Shown here in pieces: positions 16,508 to 25,857 of a stretch of DNA of 47,318 nucleotides (positions are counted from its first letter, which is position 1; every line of letters starts with the position of its first letter). This stretch comes from Oscillatoriales cyanobacterium (GTDB lineage: Bacteria; Cyanobacteriota; Cyanobacteriia; Cyanobacteriales; Microcoleaceae), in contig RDXX01000011.1 of NCBI GenBank assembly GCA_004292955.1, positions 1-47,318 of the forward strand. The letters run 5' to 3'. Under the pieces are notes generated by a model, which did not search any database, was not told the DNA's origin, and saw only the letters and a program-made list of their open reading frames with translations. The translations under genes and the position numbers were made by a program.

Positions 16508-18190
16508 TTACCATTTTCCTGACATTGCATCTTTGAGTCTCAATTCTTCTCGGCTGACTAGAGCTTCGTAGTAATCTGGTTTGATTTCTAGGGCGACTCC
16601 GTAAGAACTAATTGCATCTTGAGTCCGCTGCAATTTTTGCAAAACGTCGCCGCGCTGCGCCCAAGCTTCCCAGTTGTGGGGCTTGAGTTGAATCACTCGA
16701 TCGAAAGCGACAAGTGATTCGGAATAGCGCTGCATTTTCCCCAGCACCAGGCCTCGCTGCACCCAGCCTTGATAGCTGTCGGGCCAGATAGTAATTGCTC
16801 GATCGTATGATGCTAGACTTTGTTCGTACTGTTCCAAATTTGACAGGGCGTTGCCACGTTTCAACCAAGCTTCAAAATTGTCTGGCACGTTTTGAATAAC
16901 GCGGTTGTAAGCTGCGACGGCTTCTTCGTAACGCTGCAATTTTTCTAGCGCTGCGCCTTGCTGCAATCCTACTTTTGATGTAATGTCTGTTTCTGAACTC
17001 AGAGAGATTACTTTGTCAAAACAGGCGATCGCTTCTTCGTATTGCTCCAATTTTTCTAGGGCTTCGCCTCGCAAATTCCAAGCTTCTAGAAAATTTCCTT
17101 CAATTTGGAGGGCATTGCTGTAAGCGATAATCGCATCTTTGTAGCGTTCCAATTCTGCTAGGGCCATACCTCTGCCCAGCCAAGCTTCGGGGAAATTCGG
17201 ATTAATTTGAATCGCTCGATCGAAAGCATCGATCGCACCTTCATAATCTCTTGATTCTGACAGTGTTTGACCGCGCCCGATCCATGCTTCGGGATAAGCG
17301 GGATTCATTTGAATAGCCCGATCGAAACAAGCTATTGCCCCATCGCGCCACTGGTGTTTCAGGGCCATTCCTTTGTACAGCCAAGCTTCGGAGTCATTGG
17401 GTTGGAGTAGCAAGACGCGATCGTAAGCTGTGACTGCTTCTCCGTATTTGTGCAATTTTGCCGAAGCAATGCCCCGATTGAACCAAGCCAAAGTGTTTTG
17501 TGGTTGCAGTTGAATGGCGCGATCGTAAGAAGTTACAGCTTCAGCGTAGCGTTCCGCCTTCATCAGAGCCAAACCTCGGTTCAGCCAAGCTTCCCAATTA
17601 GTCGGGACGAGTTTGAGAGCGCGCTCGTAGGCCGCCACAGCCTCAGCGTAGCGCGAGGCTTGCAGCAACACGCTGCCTTGCCTGCACCACATCGCGGGCA
17701 AATTTGGATGAAGTTGGGTTGCTTTTTTGTAACAGGTTGCTGCTTTGTCCCACTCCTGCAATTCTTCTAAAACTCTGCCCTGCTGATACCAAGCTTCGTG
17801 CTTTTCGGGATTGATTTCAATTGCTTTGTCAAAAGTCGCGATCGCCTCGGGGTGATTTTGCAAACTTAACAGTGCTGTCCCGCGCAGCATCCAGGCCCAA
17901 TATTCTTCGGGATTAATGGCGATCGCTCGATCGCAACAGGCCACCGTTTCAGCCCAGGAGTGCAGTTGCTTGTAAGCTTTGCCCAGATTCAGCCACGCGC
18001 GGGCCCAATCCGGCTTAATTTGCACCGCTTTTCCGTAGCAAATGATTGCCGCTTCGTACCTTCCCGATGCGTAGTGTCTGTTGCCCCGATCGTAATCTGG
18101 AAATGCTGCAAAAATTCTTAAAATCGGGGGCAGGAGGCCGGACTCGGGATTTGAGGAGTTTTCTGTGGTAGAAGTCGAGATATCTGGCAT
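16508..18190 (-). CDS. TPR-repeat protein
   Basis: A 560-aa protein made almost wholly of about 15 tandem 34-residue tetratricopeptide repeats (consensus EAWxxRGxALxxLxRYEEAIAxYDRAIxLxP) from residue 35 to the end. It has no signal peptide, membrane segment or enzymatic domain. Such proteins serve as scaffolds for protein complexes; the partner is unknown. The repeats are nearly regular, so gene conversion among units is likely. A heptamer array (16468-16506) lies just past the stop codon. Confidence 0.92.
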   Translation of the reverse strand: MPDISTSTTENSSNPESGLLPPILRIFAAFPDYDRGNRHYASGRYEAAIICYGKAVQIKPDWARAWLNLGKAYKQLHSWAETVACCDRAIAINPEEYWAWMLRGTALLSLQNHPEAIATFDKAIEINPEKHEAWYQQGRVLEELQEWDKAATCYKKATQLHPNLPAMWCRQGSVLLQASRYAEAVAAYERALKLVPTNWEAWLNRGLALMKAERYAEAVTSYDRAIQLQPQNTLAWFNRGIASAKLHKYGEAVTAYDRVLLLQPNDSEAWLYKGMALKHQWRDGAIACFDRAIQMNPAYPEAWIGRGQTLSESRDYEGAIDAFDRAIQINPNFPEAWLGRGMALAELERYKDAIIAYSNALQIEGNFLEAWNLRGEALEKLEQYEEAIACFDKVISLSSETDITSKVGLQQGAALEKLQRYEEAVAAYNRVIQNVPDNFEAWLKRGNALSNLEQYEQSLASYDRAITIWPDSYQGWVQRGLVLGKMQRYSESLVAFDRVIQLKPHNWEAWAQRGDVLQKLQRTQDAISSYGVALEIKPDYYEALVSREELRLKDAMSGKW

Positions 18191-18814
18191 ACGCCTTACA
18201 TATAAAATTTAGTGGGTTGACAAGATTGCGGTCTTATATATTAACTTATGCTTTTCTTAACTCGCTGCTATTTTGAGACAAATTTAGCATATCAGGTCTA
18301 TTACCACAAATTATATTTACTTAACTGTAATGTATAAAATTATGCACCGCTCCCACTTTGCGTATACCGCTGTAAAATACGGTCAGTCGATTTTCGATGT
18401 TCGATTGACTCCACAGATGAATCTGGGAGCTTGAACCAGAGTCTAAAATTTTGATCTCTCCACTACGAGTGTCGGAAACGTGTATTCGTAAACGATATTA
18501 ATTTTCCCAGAATCCTTCAAATCTCTGCGGTGCGAGATCTGAGTTAATAGAGTCTGTCCTCAAAAAGGCAGTGTGTTAACTTTTATTGTAACGGCCATAC
18601 ATCGTTTAATTAAGAGGTATGTTGTTCTTTATATCGAGTTGCTCAGGATGGCAATAAATAGTAGCTGCTAAATATTAGGCAATAAAAATCAATCAATTCA
18701 TTTCATTGCAACACTTTTTTTCCAAAGAGCTAAAAGGAGTTGGTTTGGCAAACATCAAAATTAATTTGTATCAGACGTTGATTTGGACAAGAAAGTTGAG
18801 GGAAGGGTTTCATT
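18191..18814. other. AT-rich intergenic region, upstream of secreted-protein cluster
   Basis: A 624-bp gap between divergent transcription units. It should hold the promoters of the TPR gene and of the secreted-protein genes. A short inverted pair, CAGTCGATTTTCG and CGATTGACT, lies near 18385. No gene or RNA is recognised. A 96-codon ORF from 18706 looks non-native. Confidence 0.4.
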
Positions 18815-19702
18815 ATGCCACTCAATTTAAAAATTCGATCTCACAAGATCGCCATAATATTTATTGCATCGTTACTAATCAACGTACTCGCGATCGAAAG
18901 CACGTACTCTCAGCAGATCTGCCCAAAAGTGCAAACTTCAATTCAGATTATCGACGAAACGGGCGGGAGACAGATTTCTGGCACCTCCTCCGTTGACACT
19001 TTGCAGGAGTCACATTTCAAGAACTATGTAACGACCATTTCCAAACATATCTCTGCCAAGATTGACGAAATATCGCAGTGCCACGGAGATTTGAAAAGTT
19101 CTCCAGAAGTCAAGCTTTTTTTCGTTTACCGTCGGCTCGTCAAGACTGCGCCCTTAGCACCGTTCAATTTAGAGCGTACAGAATCTAATGATGCCAGGCA
19201 TTTGGATAGTCCTTGGGTAAAACTCACGTTCAGCCGTTCGCCCACGCTCATTGTGCGTGCGGTGTTCCTGTGGAACGAACGACAGTTTCTGTTCGATCAA
19301 GCACTGATGTCGGGCATACGTGCCTCGCCCACCAATTCTCTGCTTCCGATTGATAACGGCATCTTCAGGCAATTTATACAAGATTACAAGGACTCTGTGC
19401 TGCTTGCACCGTCTCCAGAAGCCCTGCCTGCCGCCGAAGCCAGTATTTCAAAGCGTTTGCCACCAGACATCCTTTGGCTGTTTCGCTATGCGTCGGGACA
19501 ACGCGGTCCTTTCTACACGTGGCTGGACCCCGCTCTGAAATCCGCCGTTTCGCGGGGAGCGATCGGATATACCGATCTTAACAAGGCTCTGATTGACCAA
19601 TTTTTCGCGTCAGAAACGACTGAGATCCGCTACGAAAGCGTTCTCGATCTCAAAGACATATTCACCCTCGATCAATACCGGGTTAACGACCTTCTTCGTT
19701 AA
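18815..19702 (+). CDS. Secreted protein of unknown function, paralogue 1
   Basis: A 295-aa protein. Residues 1-32 form a signal peptide (SHKIAIIFIASLLINVLA, then STYSQQ). The mature part has two cysteines (ICPKVQ and SQCHGDLK) that could form a disulfide, then SPWVKLTF, VRAVFLWNERQFLFDQALMS and the end DLKDIFTLDQYRVNDLLR. No known domain is seen. It is followed 80 bp later by a paralogue with the same architecture, so the unit arose by tandem duplication. The product probably works in the periplasm or outside the cell. Confidence 0.8.
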   Translation: MPLNLKIRSHKIAIIFIASLLINVLAIESTYSQQICPKVQTSIQIIDETGGRQISGTSSVDTLQESHFKNYVTTISKHISAKIDEISQCHGDLKSSPEVKLFFVYRRLVKTAPLAPFNLERTESNDARHLDSPWVKLTFSRSPTLIVRAVFLWNERQFLFDQALMSGIRASPTNSLLPIDNGIFRQFIQDYKDSVLLAPSPEALPAAEASISKRLPPDILWLFRYASGQRGPFYTWLDPALKSAVSRGAIGYTDLNKALIDQFFASETTEIRYESVLDLKDIFTLDQYRVNDLLR

Positions 19703-19781
19703 GGAAAAAAATTATGGTTTGGACTTTTTCTCAAAAGACGACGTTCACGGGTTTTAGTACCGCCGAAGAGGCAGTTTCATT

Positions 19782-20714
19782 ATGCCACTCAATTTAAAAA
19801 TTCGATCTCATAAGACGATCGCCATAATATTTATTGCATCGTTACTAATCAACGTACTCGCGATCGAAAGCACGTACTCTCAGCAGAGCTGCCCAAAAGT
19901 GCAAACTTCAATTCAGATTATCGACGAAACTCAGATTATCAACAAAACAGGGAGGAAGATTTTTGGCACGTCCGTTGACACTTTGCAGGAGTCATATTTC
20001 AAGAACTATGTAACTACCCTTTCCAAACACGTCTCTGCCAAGATTGACGAAATATCCCAGTGCCACGGGGATTTGAAAAGTTCTCCAGAAGTCAAGCTTT
20101 TTTTCGTTAACCGTCCGCTGGTCAAATACCCTCGGCGGATCACATTCACGACTGCGCCAATCGTAGTACCGTTCAACTTAGAGGGCACGCAATCTAATGG
20201 TACCAGGCATTTGGATAGTCCTTGGGTAAAACTCACGTTTGGCCGTTCGCCCAGGCTCGTTGTGCGTGCGGTGTTCCTATGGAACGAACGACAGTTTCTG
20301 TTCGATCAGGCACTGATGTCGGGCATACGCGCTTCGCCCACCAATCCTCTGCTTCCGATTGATGAGCCAATCTTCAAGCAATTTATAGAAGATTACACGG
20401 ACTCTGTGCTGCTTGTACCGTCTCCAGAAGCCGAGTCTGTTGGCTTAGCCAGTATTTCAAAACGCTTGCCACCAGAAATCTTTTGGCTGTTTCGCAATGC
20501 GTGGCAAAGCACACGCGGTCCTTTTTCCGGGATGGTGGCCGGCGCTCTTAACTCCGCCGTTACGCAGGGAGGGATCGGATATATCGATCTTACCAAGACC
20601 CTCGTTGACCAATTTTTCACGTCAGAAACGACTGAGATCCGCTACGAAAGCGTGCTCGATCTCAAAGACATATTCACCCTCGATCGATACCGGGTTAACA
20701 ACCTTCTTCGTTAA
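19782..20714 (+). CDS. Secreted protein of unknown function, paralogue 2
   Basis: A 310-aa protein closely similar to paralogue 1 from end to end, with the same signal peptide and both cysteines. It differs by an extra ETQIINKTG segment near residue 52, an insertion of about 11 residues (RRITFTTAPIV) near 115, and several changes in the C-terminal third (WLFRNAWQSTRGPFSGM). The stretch between genes 1 and 2 is nearly identical to the one between genes 2 and 3, which confirms duplication of a unit of about 1 kb. Confidence 0.8.
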   Translation: MPLNLKIRSHKTIAIIFIASLLINVLAIESTYSQQSCPKVQTSIQIIDETQIINKTGRKIFGTSVDTLQESYFKNYVTTLSKHVSAKIDEISQCHGDLKSSPEVKLFFVNRPLVKYPRRITFTTAPIVVPFNLEGTQSNGTRHLDSPWVKLTFGRSPRLVVRAVFLWNERQFLFDQALMSGIRASPTNPLLPIDEPIFKQFIEDYTDSVLLVPSPEAESVGLASISKRLPPEIFWLFRNAWQSTRGPFSGMVAGALNSAVTQGGIGYIDLTKTLVDQFFTSETTEIRYESVLDLKDIFTLDRYRVNNLLR

Positions 20715-20790
20715 GGAAAAAAATTATGGCTTGGACTTTTTCTCAAAAGACGATGTTCACGGGTTTTAGTACCGCCCAAGAGGCAGTTTC

Positions 20791-21258
20791 ATGATGCCAC
20801 TCAATTTAAGAATTCGATCGTACAAGACGATCGCCATAATATTTATCGCCTCGTTAGCGATCAACGTACTCGCGATTAAAAGCACCTACGGTACGTTGAA
20901 CGACATCCCGATCGGAGAGTCATCCCCCAAGCTTCTTCAGTCTAGTGACGGTAATGACTTTTTGTTCGGCGGCAGTACACAACAACGAAGTAACCCAGGT
21001 GATCCCAACGCTAATCCCCCTTTCCCATTTGTGCCATCCAACGACCCCATCACTCCTGACCCGACGACTGGTGCACAAGTGCAAATATTTATAATATTCA
21101 CTGGCCCTAGTGGTGTTGATACGTCTGACCTTGAGGGCATAGCAAACACCACCGGAGGTGACTTCTTTAGGGTCTCGACGGATGAGGAGTGGGCGAACAT
21201 CTTGCTCAAAATCATGAATTTACCGCCTGGGTCTATGAATACTCCTCCACAGCGGTAA
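20791..21258 (+). CDS. Secreted chimeric protein with a vWA-like tail
   Basis: A 155-aa protein. Residues 1-33 are nearly the same signal peptide as in the two paralogues (MPLNLRIRSYKTIAIIFIAS). The mature part is unrelated: a Pro/Asn/Asp-rich linker (NPGDPNANPPFPFVPSNDP), then IFIIFTGPSGVDTSDLEGIA and TGGDFFRVSTDEEWANIL. This resembles the last strands and helix of a von Willebrand A domain and lacks the MIDAS motif. It looks like a fusion of a duplicated leader to the tail of another gene. The start is one of two adjacent ATG codons. Confidence 0.7.
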   Translation: MMPLNLRIRSYKTIAIIFIASLAINVLAIKSTYGTLNDIPIGESSPKLLQSSDGNDFLFGGSTQQRSNPGDPNANPPFPFVPSNDPITPDPTTGAQVQIFIIFTGPSGVDTSDLEGIANTTGGDFFRVSTDEEWANILLKIMNLPPGSMNTPPQR

Positions 21259-21360
21259 ATGATAATATCACAACGAACCAGAACATCACTGTTAGTATAA
21301 ATGTTTGCTGTTGCTTAATTTAGGTATGATTCACTCGCGATAGCAATTCCTGAAATTTAG

Positions 21361-21390
21361 AGTAGGGGCAATTCATGAATTGCCCCTACT
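21361..21390. repeat. perfect 30-bp palindrome
   Basis: AGTAGGGGCAATTC is followed directly by its own reverse complement around a central AT. It is an intergenic palindrome in the 21259-21703 gap, where no gene is recognised. Confidence 0.85.
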
Positions 21391-21703
21391 TCGGCGGAAG
21401 ATTATTTAACCTCAACAATCTAGCTTCAATTATCTTCCTCATTCTAGGTATCAGCCTTAACAATCTAGCTTCGCAATCGATGTTAGAAAGTCTGTCCCTC
21501 CCAGCAAATCTAATTCAGGATAATATCAATTATCTAAAGATTCGACAGAGATCGAGGACGACAAGACATTACTATTTATCATAAAATTTCCCTGTTTGCC
21601 AAAGTCTGTCATAACTTTAAAAAAATGGTATAACTGTATTTCCCAGCCTAGGGTTAGGATACAAACCAATATGTCGCGATCGAGATTTCAAATCAAATTT
21701 AAT

Positions 21704-23704
21704 ATGCTAACTCTGCACCCGCTTTTAGATTTCACGGAAAGGTCGATCGACGAAGAGGGAGGGTCGATCGACTCTAGCCCCAGTTATTGGTACGAAGGGC
21801 ATTGCCTTCAAAGTGCGGATCTGCTGAGATTGCCACGTACTCGAATGTCTGAAGAAATCGCCCGGGGTTTGATGGAATACCTTGCTGCTGACGATTCCTA
21901 CGATCGCGAGGGGAAGATGTACGGCATATTGCTGGTGGAGATGCCTTGGGGGGAACAGCGGATTCTCAAAGCATTTTCGGGGTTGCTGAACGGTTCTAGC
22001 GTTGTTGACGGGTGGGTGCCACCGATTCCGGGGCGATCGCGAGTTGCTTTAGAAGAAGCGCGCACGCTGGCCCAATTGGAAGCAATGAAACAGGAACTGA
22101 TTGCACTGAATCAACTCCCGCAGCGACAGGAATATGCAGCCTTATTGAGCGAATTTGAATTGCAATTGCAAGTTTTGAATGCGCGGCACCGCAATTGCAA
22201 GCAGCAGCGAGACGAACAACGTCAGCTAAGCAGTCAAACTCTCGCAGGAGACACACTCTTAATAGCCCTGGAAAAACTAAATCAAGAAAGCCGTTTGGAG
22301 GGAATTGAATGCAGGCAATTAAAACGGCAGCGGGATGCAATATTGCAGCCTCTAAAAAAGATCGTTGAAGCTGCCAATGAGCGGATGCGGGTGCTCAAAC
22401 AAGGGCGAAAAGAACTTTCCCGCCAACTTCAGGCCGAGATGCACGCAGCTTACACTCTGGTGAATTTTTTGGGAAAATCGCGATCGATCCAGGAATTGAT
22501 GCCAACTAATTCTATTCCGACTGGCACCGGCGACTGCTGCGCGCCAAAATTGCTGCACTGCGCGGCAGCAAACAATCTGAAACCGCTAGCAATGGCTGAG
22601 TTTTGGTGGGGGCCGCCATCGGGTGACAAAGTTCCGGGAGAGTTTTATGGTGCTTGTAGCGATCGGTGTCAGCCGTTGATGGGTTTTTTGCTGTCAGGAT
22701 TGCCACAAAATCCAATTGTTTCGGGGCCGAAAGCTTACCCGGCTTTTACATCGTCAGCTAATAGCAAAAGTCTGTCAAAAGCTTCATCGAAAAAAAGTGT
22801 AAATCAGTCTTTTAATGGTGGCATCGAAGCCCGCCCGACAAGCCAGACTTTTAGGGGCGGGCTAGAAGCCCAACCCCTACTCCCCACAACTCATCAAAAC
22901 AATCATGGTGGAACGGGCATCTTGCCCGTTACCGATCGCTCTTGGGGCGCGCCAGATGCCCAACCCGGCATCTTGCCCGTTACCGATCGCTCTTGGGGCG
23001 CGCAAGATGCCCATCCCACAAATCTCAAAAAATTTGCTGGAACGAGCATCTTGCCAGTCACCAATCCCCAGGAAATGCTGCCAATTGTTTATGAAGACAA
23101 ATGGTTAATTGCAGTCAATAAACCCCCAGACTTGCTGTCAGTTCCAGGTCGTTATCTAGACAATCAAGATAGCGTTTTGAGTCGCTTGCAAAACTTGTTA
23201 CAGGACGGGTTAAAACTGACGGCGGTGCATCGGTTAGATTTAGCAACATCTGGGATTTTGTTGCTGGCGCGGGACAAAGAAACCAGCAGTCAACTAAGGC
23301 TGCAATTTGAGAAACGGCGGGTTCACAAAGTTTATGAAGCAGTGCTTTCGGGGACTGTCAACATAGAGGCGGGGACGATCGCACTCCCGGTAAAAAAAGA
23401 CCCGAAAAATTCCCTGGTTCAGCAAGTTAATTTGGAGTGCGGAAAACCCAGCATTACTAGGTTTCAGGTAATGGCGAAGGAGGGAAATTGTACTCGCGTC
23501 GAGTTTTTGCCGCTGACGGGGCGCACGCATCAATTGAGGGTTCATGCAGCGGATGTTCGAGGGTTGGGAATACCGATTTTGGGCGATCGACTTTACGGAT
23601 GTCGCGCCCCTGCGAACCGACTGCACTTGCACGCGCGGGAACTCTCCTTTGAGCATCCGCAGTTGGGTTCAAGGCTCAGCTTACAGGTGGCGACGCCATT
23701 TTGA
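21704..23704 (+). CDS. RluA-family pseudouridine synthase with long N-terminal extension
   Basis: About 666 aa. The C-terminal third is an RluA-type pseudouridine synthase with IVYEDKWLIAVNKPPDLLSV, the catalytic AVHRLDLATSG (Asp of HRLD), and GRTHQLRVHAADVRGLGIPI. It converts uridine to pseudouridine in rRNA or tRNA. The N-terminal 350 residues include a coiled-coil segment and an unusual WYEGHCLQSADLLRLPRTR start seen in cyanobacterial members. Residues about 370-450 are a low-complexity linker encoded by repeat DNA. Possible starts are 21596 (TTG), 21671 and 21704 (ATG); the last fits best. Confidence 0.85.
   Translation: MLTLHPLLDFTERSIDEEGGSIDSSPSYWYEGHCLQSADLLRLPRTRMSEEIARGLMEYLAADDSYDREGKMYGILLVEMPWGEQRILKAFSGLLNGSSVVDGWVPPIPGRSRVALEEARTLAQLEAMKQELIALNQLPQRQEYAALLSEFELQLQVLNARHRNCKQQRDEQRQLSSQTLAGDTLLIALEKLNQESRLEGIECRQLKRQRDAILQPLKKIVEAANERMRVLKQGRKELSRQLQAEMHAAYTLVNFLGKSRSIQELMPTNSIPTGTGDCCAPKLLHCAAANNLKPLAMAEFWWGPPSGDKVPGEFYGACSDRCQPLMGFLLSGLPQNPIVSGPKAYPAFTSSANSKSLSKASSKKSVNQSFNGGIEARPTSQTFRGGLEAQPLLPTTHQNNHGGTGILPVTDRSWGAPDAQPGILPVTDRSWGAQDAHPTNLKKFAGTSILPVTNPQEMLPIVYEDKWLIAVNKPPDLLSVPGRYLDNQDSVLSRLQNLLQDGLKLTAVHRLDLATSGILLLARDKETSSQLRLQFEKRRVHKVYEAVLSGTVNIEAGTIALPVKKDPKNSLVQQVNLECGKPSITRFQVMAKEGNCTRVEFLPLTGRTHQLRVHAADVRGLGIPILGDRLYGCRAPANRLHLHARELSFEHPQLGSRLSLQVATPF
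22916..23017 (+). repeat. 51-bp tandem repeat inside the pseudouridine synthase gene
   Basis: Two 51-bp units (22916-22966 and 22967-23017), each encoding GILPVTDRSWGA plus five to six residues. A length divisible by three keeps the reading frame. A GGGGCGGGCTAGAAGCCCAA repeat precedes them at about 22854. Confidence 0.85.
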
Positions 23705-23780
23705 TCGCGCGGGCGATCGATATCTGTAGGATAATCAAGCATAGGAATTTCAACAAAGCCTCTGTTTAGGAAACCTGAAA

Positions 23781-24344
23781 ATGCTACAGACTCCCACGAA
23801 AACCCTTACCCTAGAAGAGTTTCTGAAGCGGCCGGAGACGGAACCCGCCAGCGAATACATTAATGGACGGATCGTCCAAAAACCAATGCCGCAAGGAGAA
23901 CACAGTGCACTTCAGACTGAATTGTCCCCCGCAATTAACTCGGTTGTGAGGTCAAAAAAGATTGCACGAGCTTTCTGTGAACTCCGTTGCACTTTTGGTG
24001 GGCGATCGATTATACCCGATGTTTCGATATTCTTGTGGAACAGGATTCCTCGCCAGGAAAATGGTGCAGTGGCTAATGTTTTCTCAATTGCTCCAGATTG
24101 GGCGATAGAAATTCTTTCGCCCGACCAAAGCCAAACAAAGGTAACTAAAAATATTCTACATTGCTTGGCTCGCGGAACGCAAATGGGCTGGCTGATTGAC
24201 CCCTCCGAGCAATGTGTATTTGTTTATTTGCGCGATCGACCAACAGCATTTTTTGACGAACCAGATGTACTGTTACCAGTGCCAGAATTTGCCAGAGAAT
24301 TCAATCTGACAGTTAAAGGTTTATTTAGCTGGCTGCTGGATTAA
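23781..24344 (+). CDS. Uma2-family (DUF820) putative endonuclease
   Basis: A 187-aa protein with the PD-(D/E)XK-type layout of the Uma2 family: EYINGRIVQKP, IIPDVSIFLW (catalytic Asp), WAIEILSPDQSQTKVTKN (Glu and Lys positions), and GWLIDP. These are among the most expanded families in cyanobacteria, and their target and role are unknown. The gene stands alone. An ATG at 23781 is 8 bp past AGGAAACC. Confidence 0.85.
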   Translation: MLQTPTKTLTLEEFLKRPETEPASEYINGRIVQKPMPQGEHSALQTELSPAINSVVRSKKIARAFCELRCTFGGRSIIPDVSIFLWNRIPRQENGAVANVFSIAPDWAIEILSPDQSQTKVTKNILHCLARGTQMGWLIDPSEQCVFVYLRDRPTAFFDEPDVLLPVPEFAREFNLTVKGLFSWLLD

Positions 24345-24412
24345 CTAAAAGTTTCGCAATAGTTCACCAAGATATTTGATATTAAAGCCCTCGTCTGCCG
24401 CCGGCGGTTGAT

Positions 24413-24464
24413 AGTACGCAGTGATATACGCAGGCTATATCCGTAGGGTGTATCACTGCGTACC
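24413..24464. repeat. hairpin GTACGCAGTGATA / TATCACTGCGTAC
   Basis: Perfect 13-bp arms around a 24-base loop, between the Uma2 and Old Yellow Enzyme genes. It may act as a terminator or be a dispersed repeat. Confidence 0.7.
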
Positions 24465-24575
24465 TTAGCAATAAATACGCCCATTGATATTTGTTGGCAA
24501 GTCCTGTTTAAGTTATCTTGAAAAGCGATCGAACTCCGATTGCTCACATTATTCAGTAAAGGACAGATCGAGATT

Positions 24576-25694
24576 ATGACAACTCAAACAACATCTTCAC
24601 TCCTCCTGAGTCCCTTCAAATTGGGAGATTTATCCTTAAAAAACCGGGTAGTCATGGCACCCATGACGCGATCGAGAGCCGGTGAAACGCGGATGCCCAA
24701 CGCTTGGATGGCCGAGTATTACGCTCAGCGGGCCAGTGCTGGTTTGATCCTGACAGAAGCTACGGTGATTTCTTCTCAAGCTAACGGTTGGCTGAATACG
24801 CCCGGTATTTATTCAGACGAGCAAGCCGAAGCTTGGAAACAAGTTGTAAATGGGGTTCATGCCCGCGAAACACCAATTTTCATGCAGCTTTGGCACTGCG
24901 GGCGGGCTTCTCACAGCAGTTTTCAGGAAAACAATCAATTGCCAGTTGCACCATCTGCCATCAAAATCAATGGAGAAGGCATTCATACCCCTGCGGGCAA
25001 ACAACCCTACGAAACTCCCCGCGCTCTAGAAACAGATGAAATCTCGATCGTTGTGGAAGATTATCGCCAGGCCGCAGAACGGGCAAAAATGGCGGGTTTT
25101 GACGGTGTAGAAATTCACGGTGCTAACGGATATTTAATTGACACTTTCCTTCAATCCAAAACTAATCAACGCACAGATTCCTATGGCGGTACAGTTGAAA
25201 ATCGCTACCGTTTTCTCAAGGAAATTGTGGAGGCAATTCTGACAGTATTCCCTGCCAACCGAGTTGGAGTTCGACTTTCTCCCAACGGTGTTTACAATGA
25301 TATGGGTTCTCCCGATTATCGCGAAACTTTTCTGTATATTGCAGGTCAGTTAAATGTCTACGGTTTAGCTTACCTTCACCTTGTGGATGGTTTAGCTTTT
25401 GGCTTTCACGAATTGGGAACGCCGATGATGATAGGAGAGTTTCGCGATGTATTTTCCCAGCCGCTGATTGGTAACTGCGGATACAATCAAGAACTAGCCC
25501 AAACAGCTTTGAGCAACAAAGTTGCGGATTTAATTGCTTTTGGTCGGGATTTTATCAGCAATCCGGATTTAGTAGAGCGTTTTGCTGGCGGTTGGCCGCT
25601 CAATCCGCCTGCGGTCGTCGGCGTCTGGTATTCTTTTGGGCCTGAAGGTTATATTGACTTTCCTACTTATCAGGAATCAGCAGCTATTTCTTAG
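24576..25694 (+). CDS. Old Yellow Enzyme family alkene reductase
   Basis: A 372-aa FMN-binding TIM-barrel protein. The start is ATG at 24576, after an open upstream extension to 24540. It shows NRVVMAPMTRSRA, the substrate-binding HGANGYLIDTFLQ (His and Asn), TDSYGGTVENRYRF, and a C-terminal FGRDFISNPDL. The family reduces activated C=C bonds using NAD(P)H and helps detoxify electrophiles. It is a complete-length member with no close operon partner. Confidence 0.92.
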   Translation: MTTQTTSSLLLSPFKLGDLSLKNRVVMAPMTRSRAGETRMPNAWMAEYYAQRASAGLILTEATVISSQANGWLNTPGIYSDEQAEAWKQVVNGVHARETPIFMQLWHCGRASHSSFQENNQLPVAPSAIKINGEGIHTPAGKQPYETPRALETDEISIVVEDYRQAAERAKMAGFDGVEIHGANGYLIDTFLQSKTNQRTDSYGGTVENRYRFLKEIVEAILTVFPANRVGVRLSPNGVYNDMGSPDYRETFLYIAGQLNVYGLAYLHLVDGLAFGFHELGTPMMIGEFRDVFSQPLIGNCGYNQELAQTALSNKVADLIAFGRDFISNPDLVERFAGGWPLNPPAVVGVWYSFGPEGYIDFPTYQESAAIS

Positions 25695-25857
25695 ACTGTT
25701 GAGCAAAAAGCTGACTGTAAGAGAATTTTTGGGCGGAGTGAACGTCCGGGCTGTTTCCTCCACCCAATGTGTAATGTGCGTCGTTTCCGGCTGCGAGAAA
25801 AGTGTTTTAATAAAGAGAAATAGAAATCATTTCTAGCCGGAGTTCTCCGCACGATTT

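Noticed and set aside
18706..18996. 96-codon ORF overlapping secreted paralogue 1
   Set aside because: It overlaps the clearly coding 18815 gene in a different frame, and nothing like it precedes paralogue 2.
19714..19794. Small ORF in the spacer as a real leader peptide gene
   Set aside because: All differences from its duplicate at 20726-20794 change amino acids and the lengths differ, so coding selection is not supported; kept only as a weak finding.
21375..21584. 69-codon ORF after the 30-bp palindrome
   Set aside because: It starts inside the palindrome and its composition is unlike neighbouring genes; no family resemblance.
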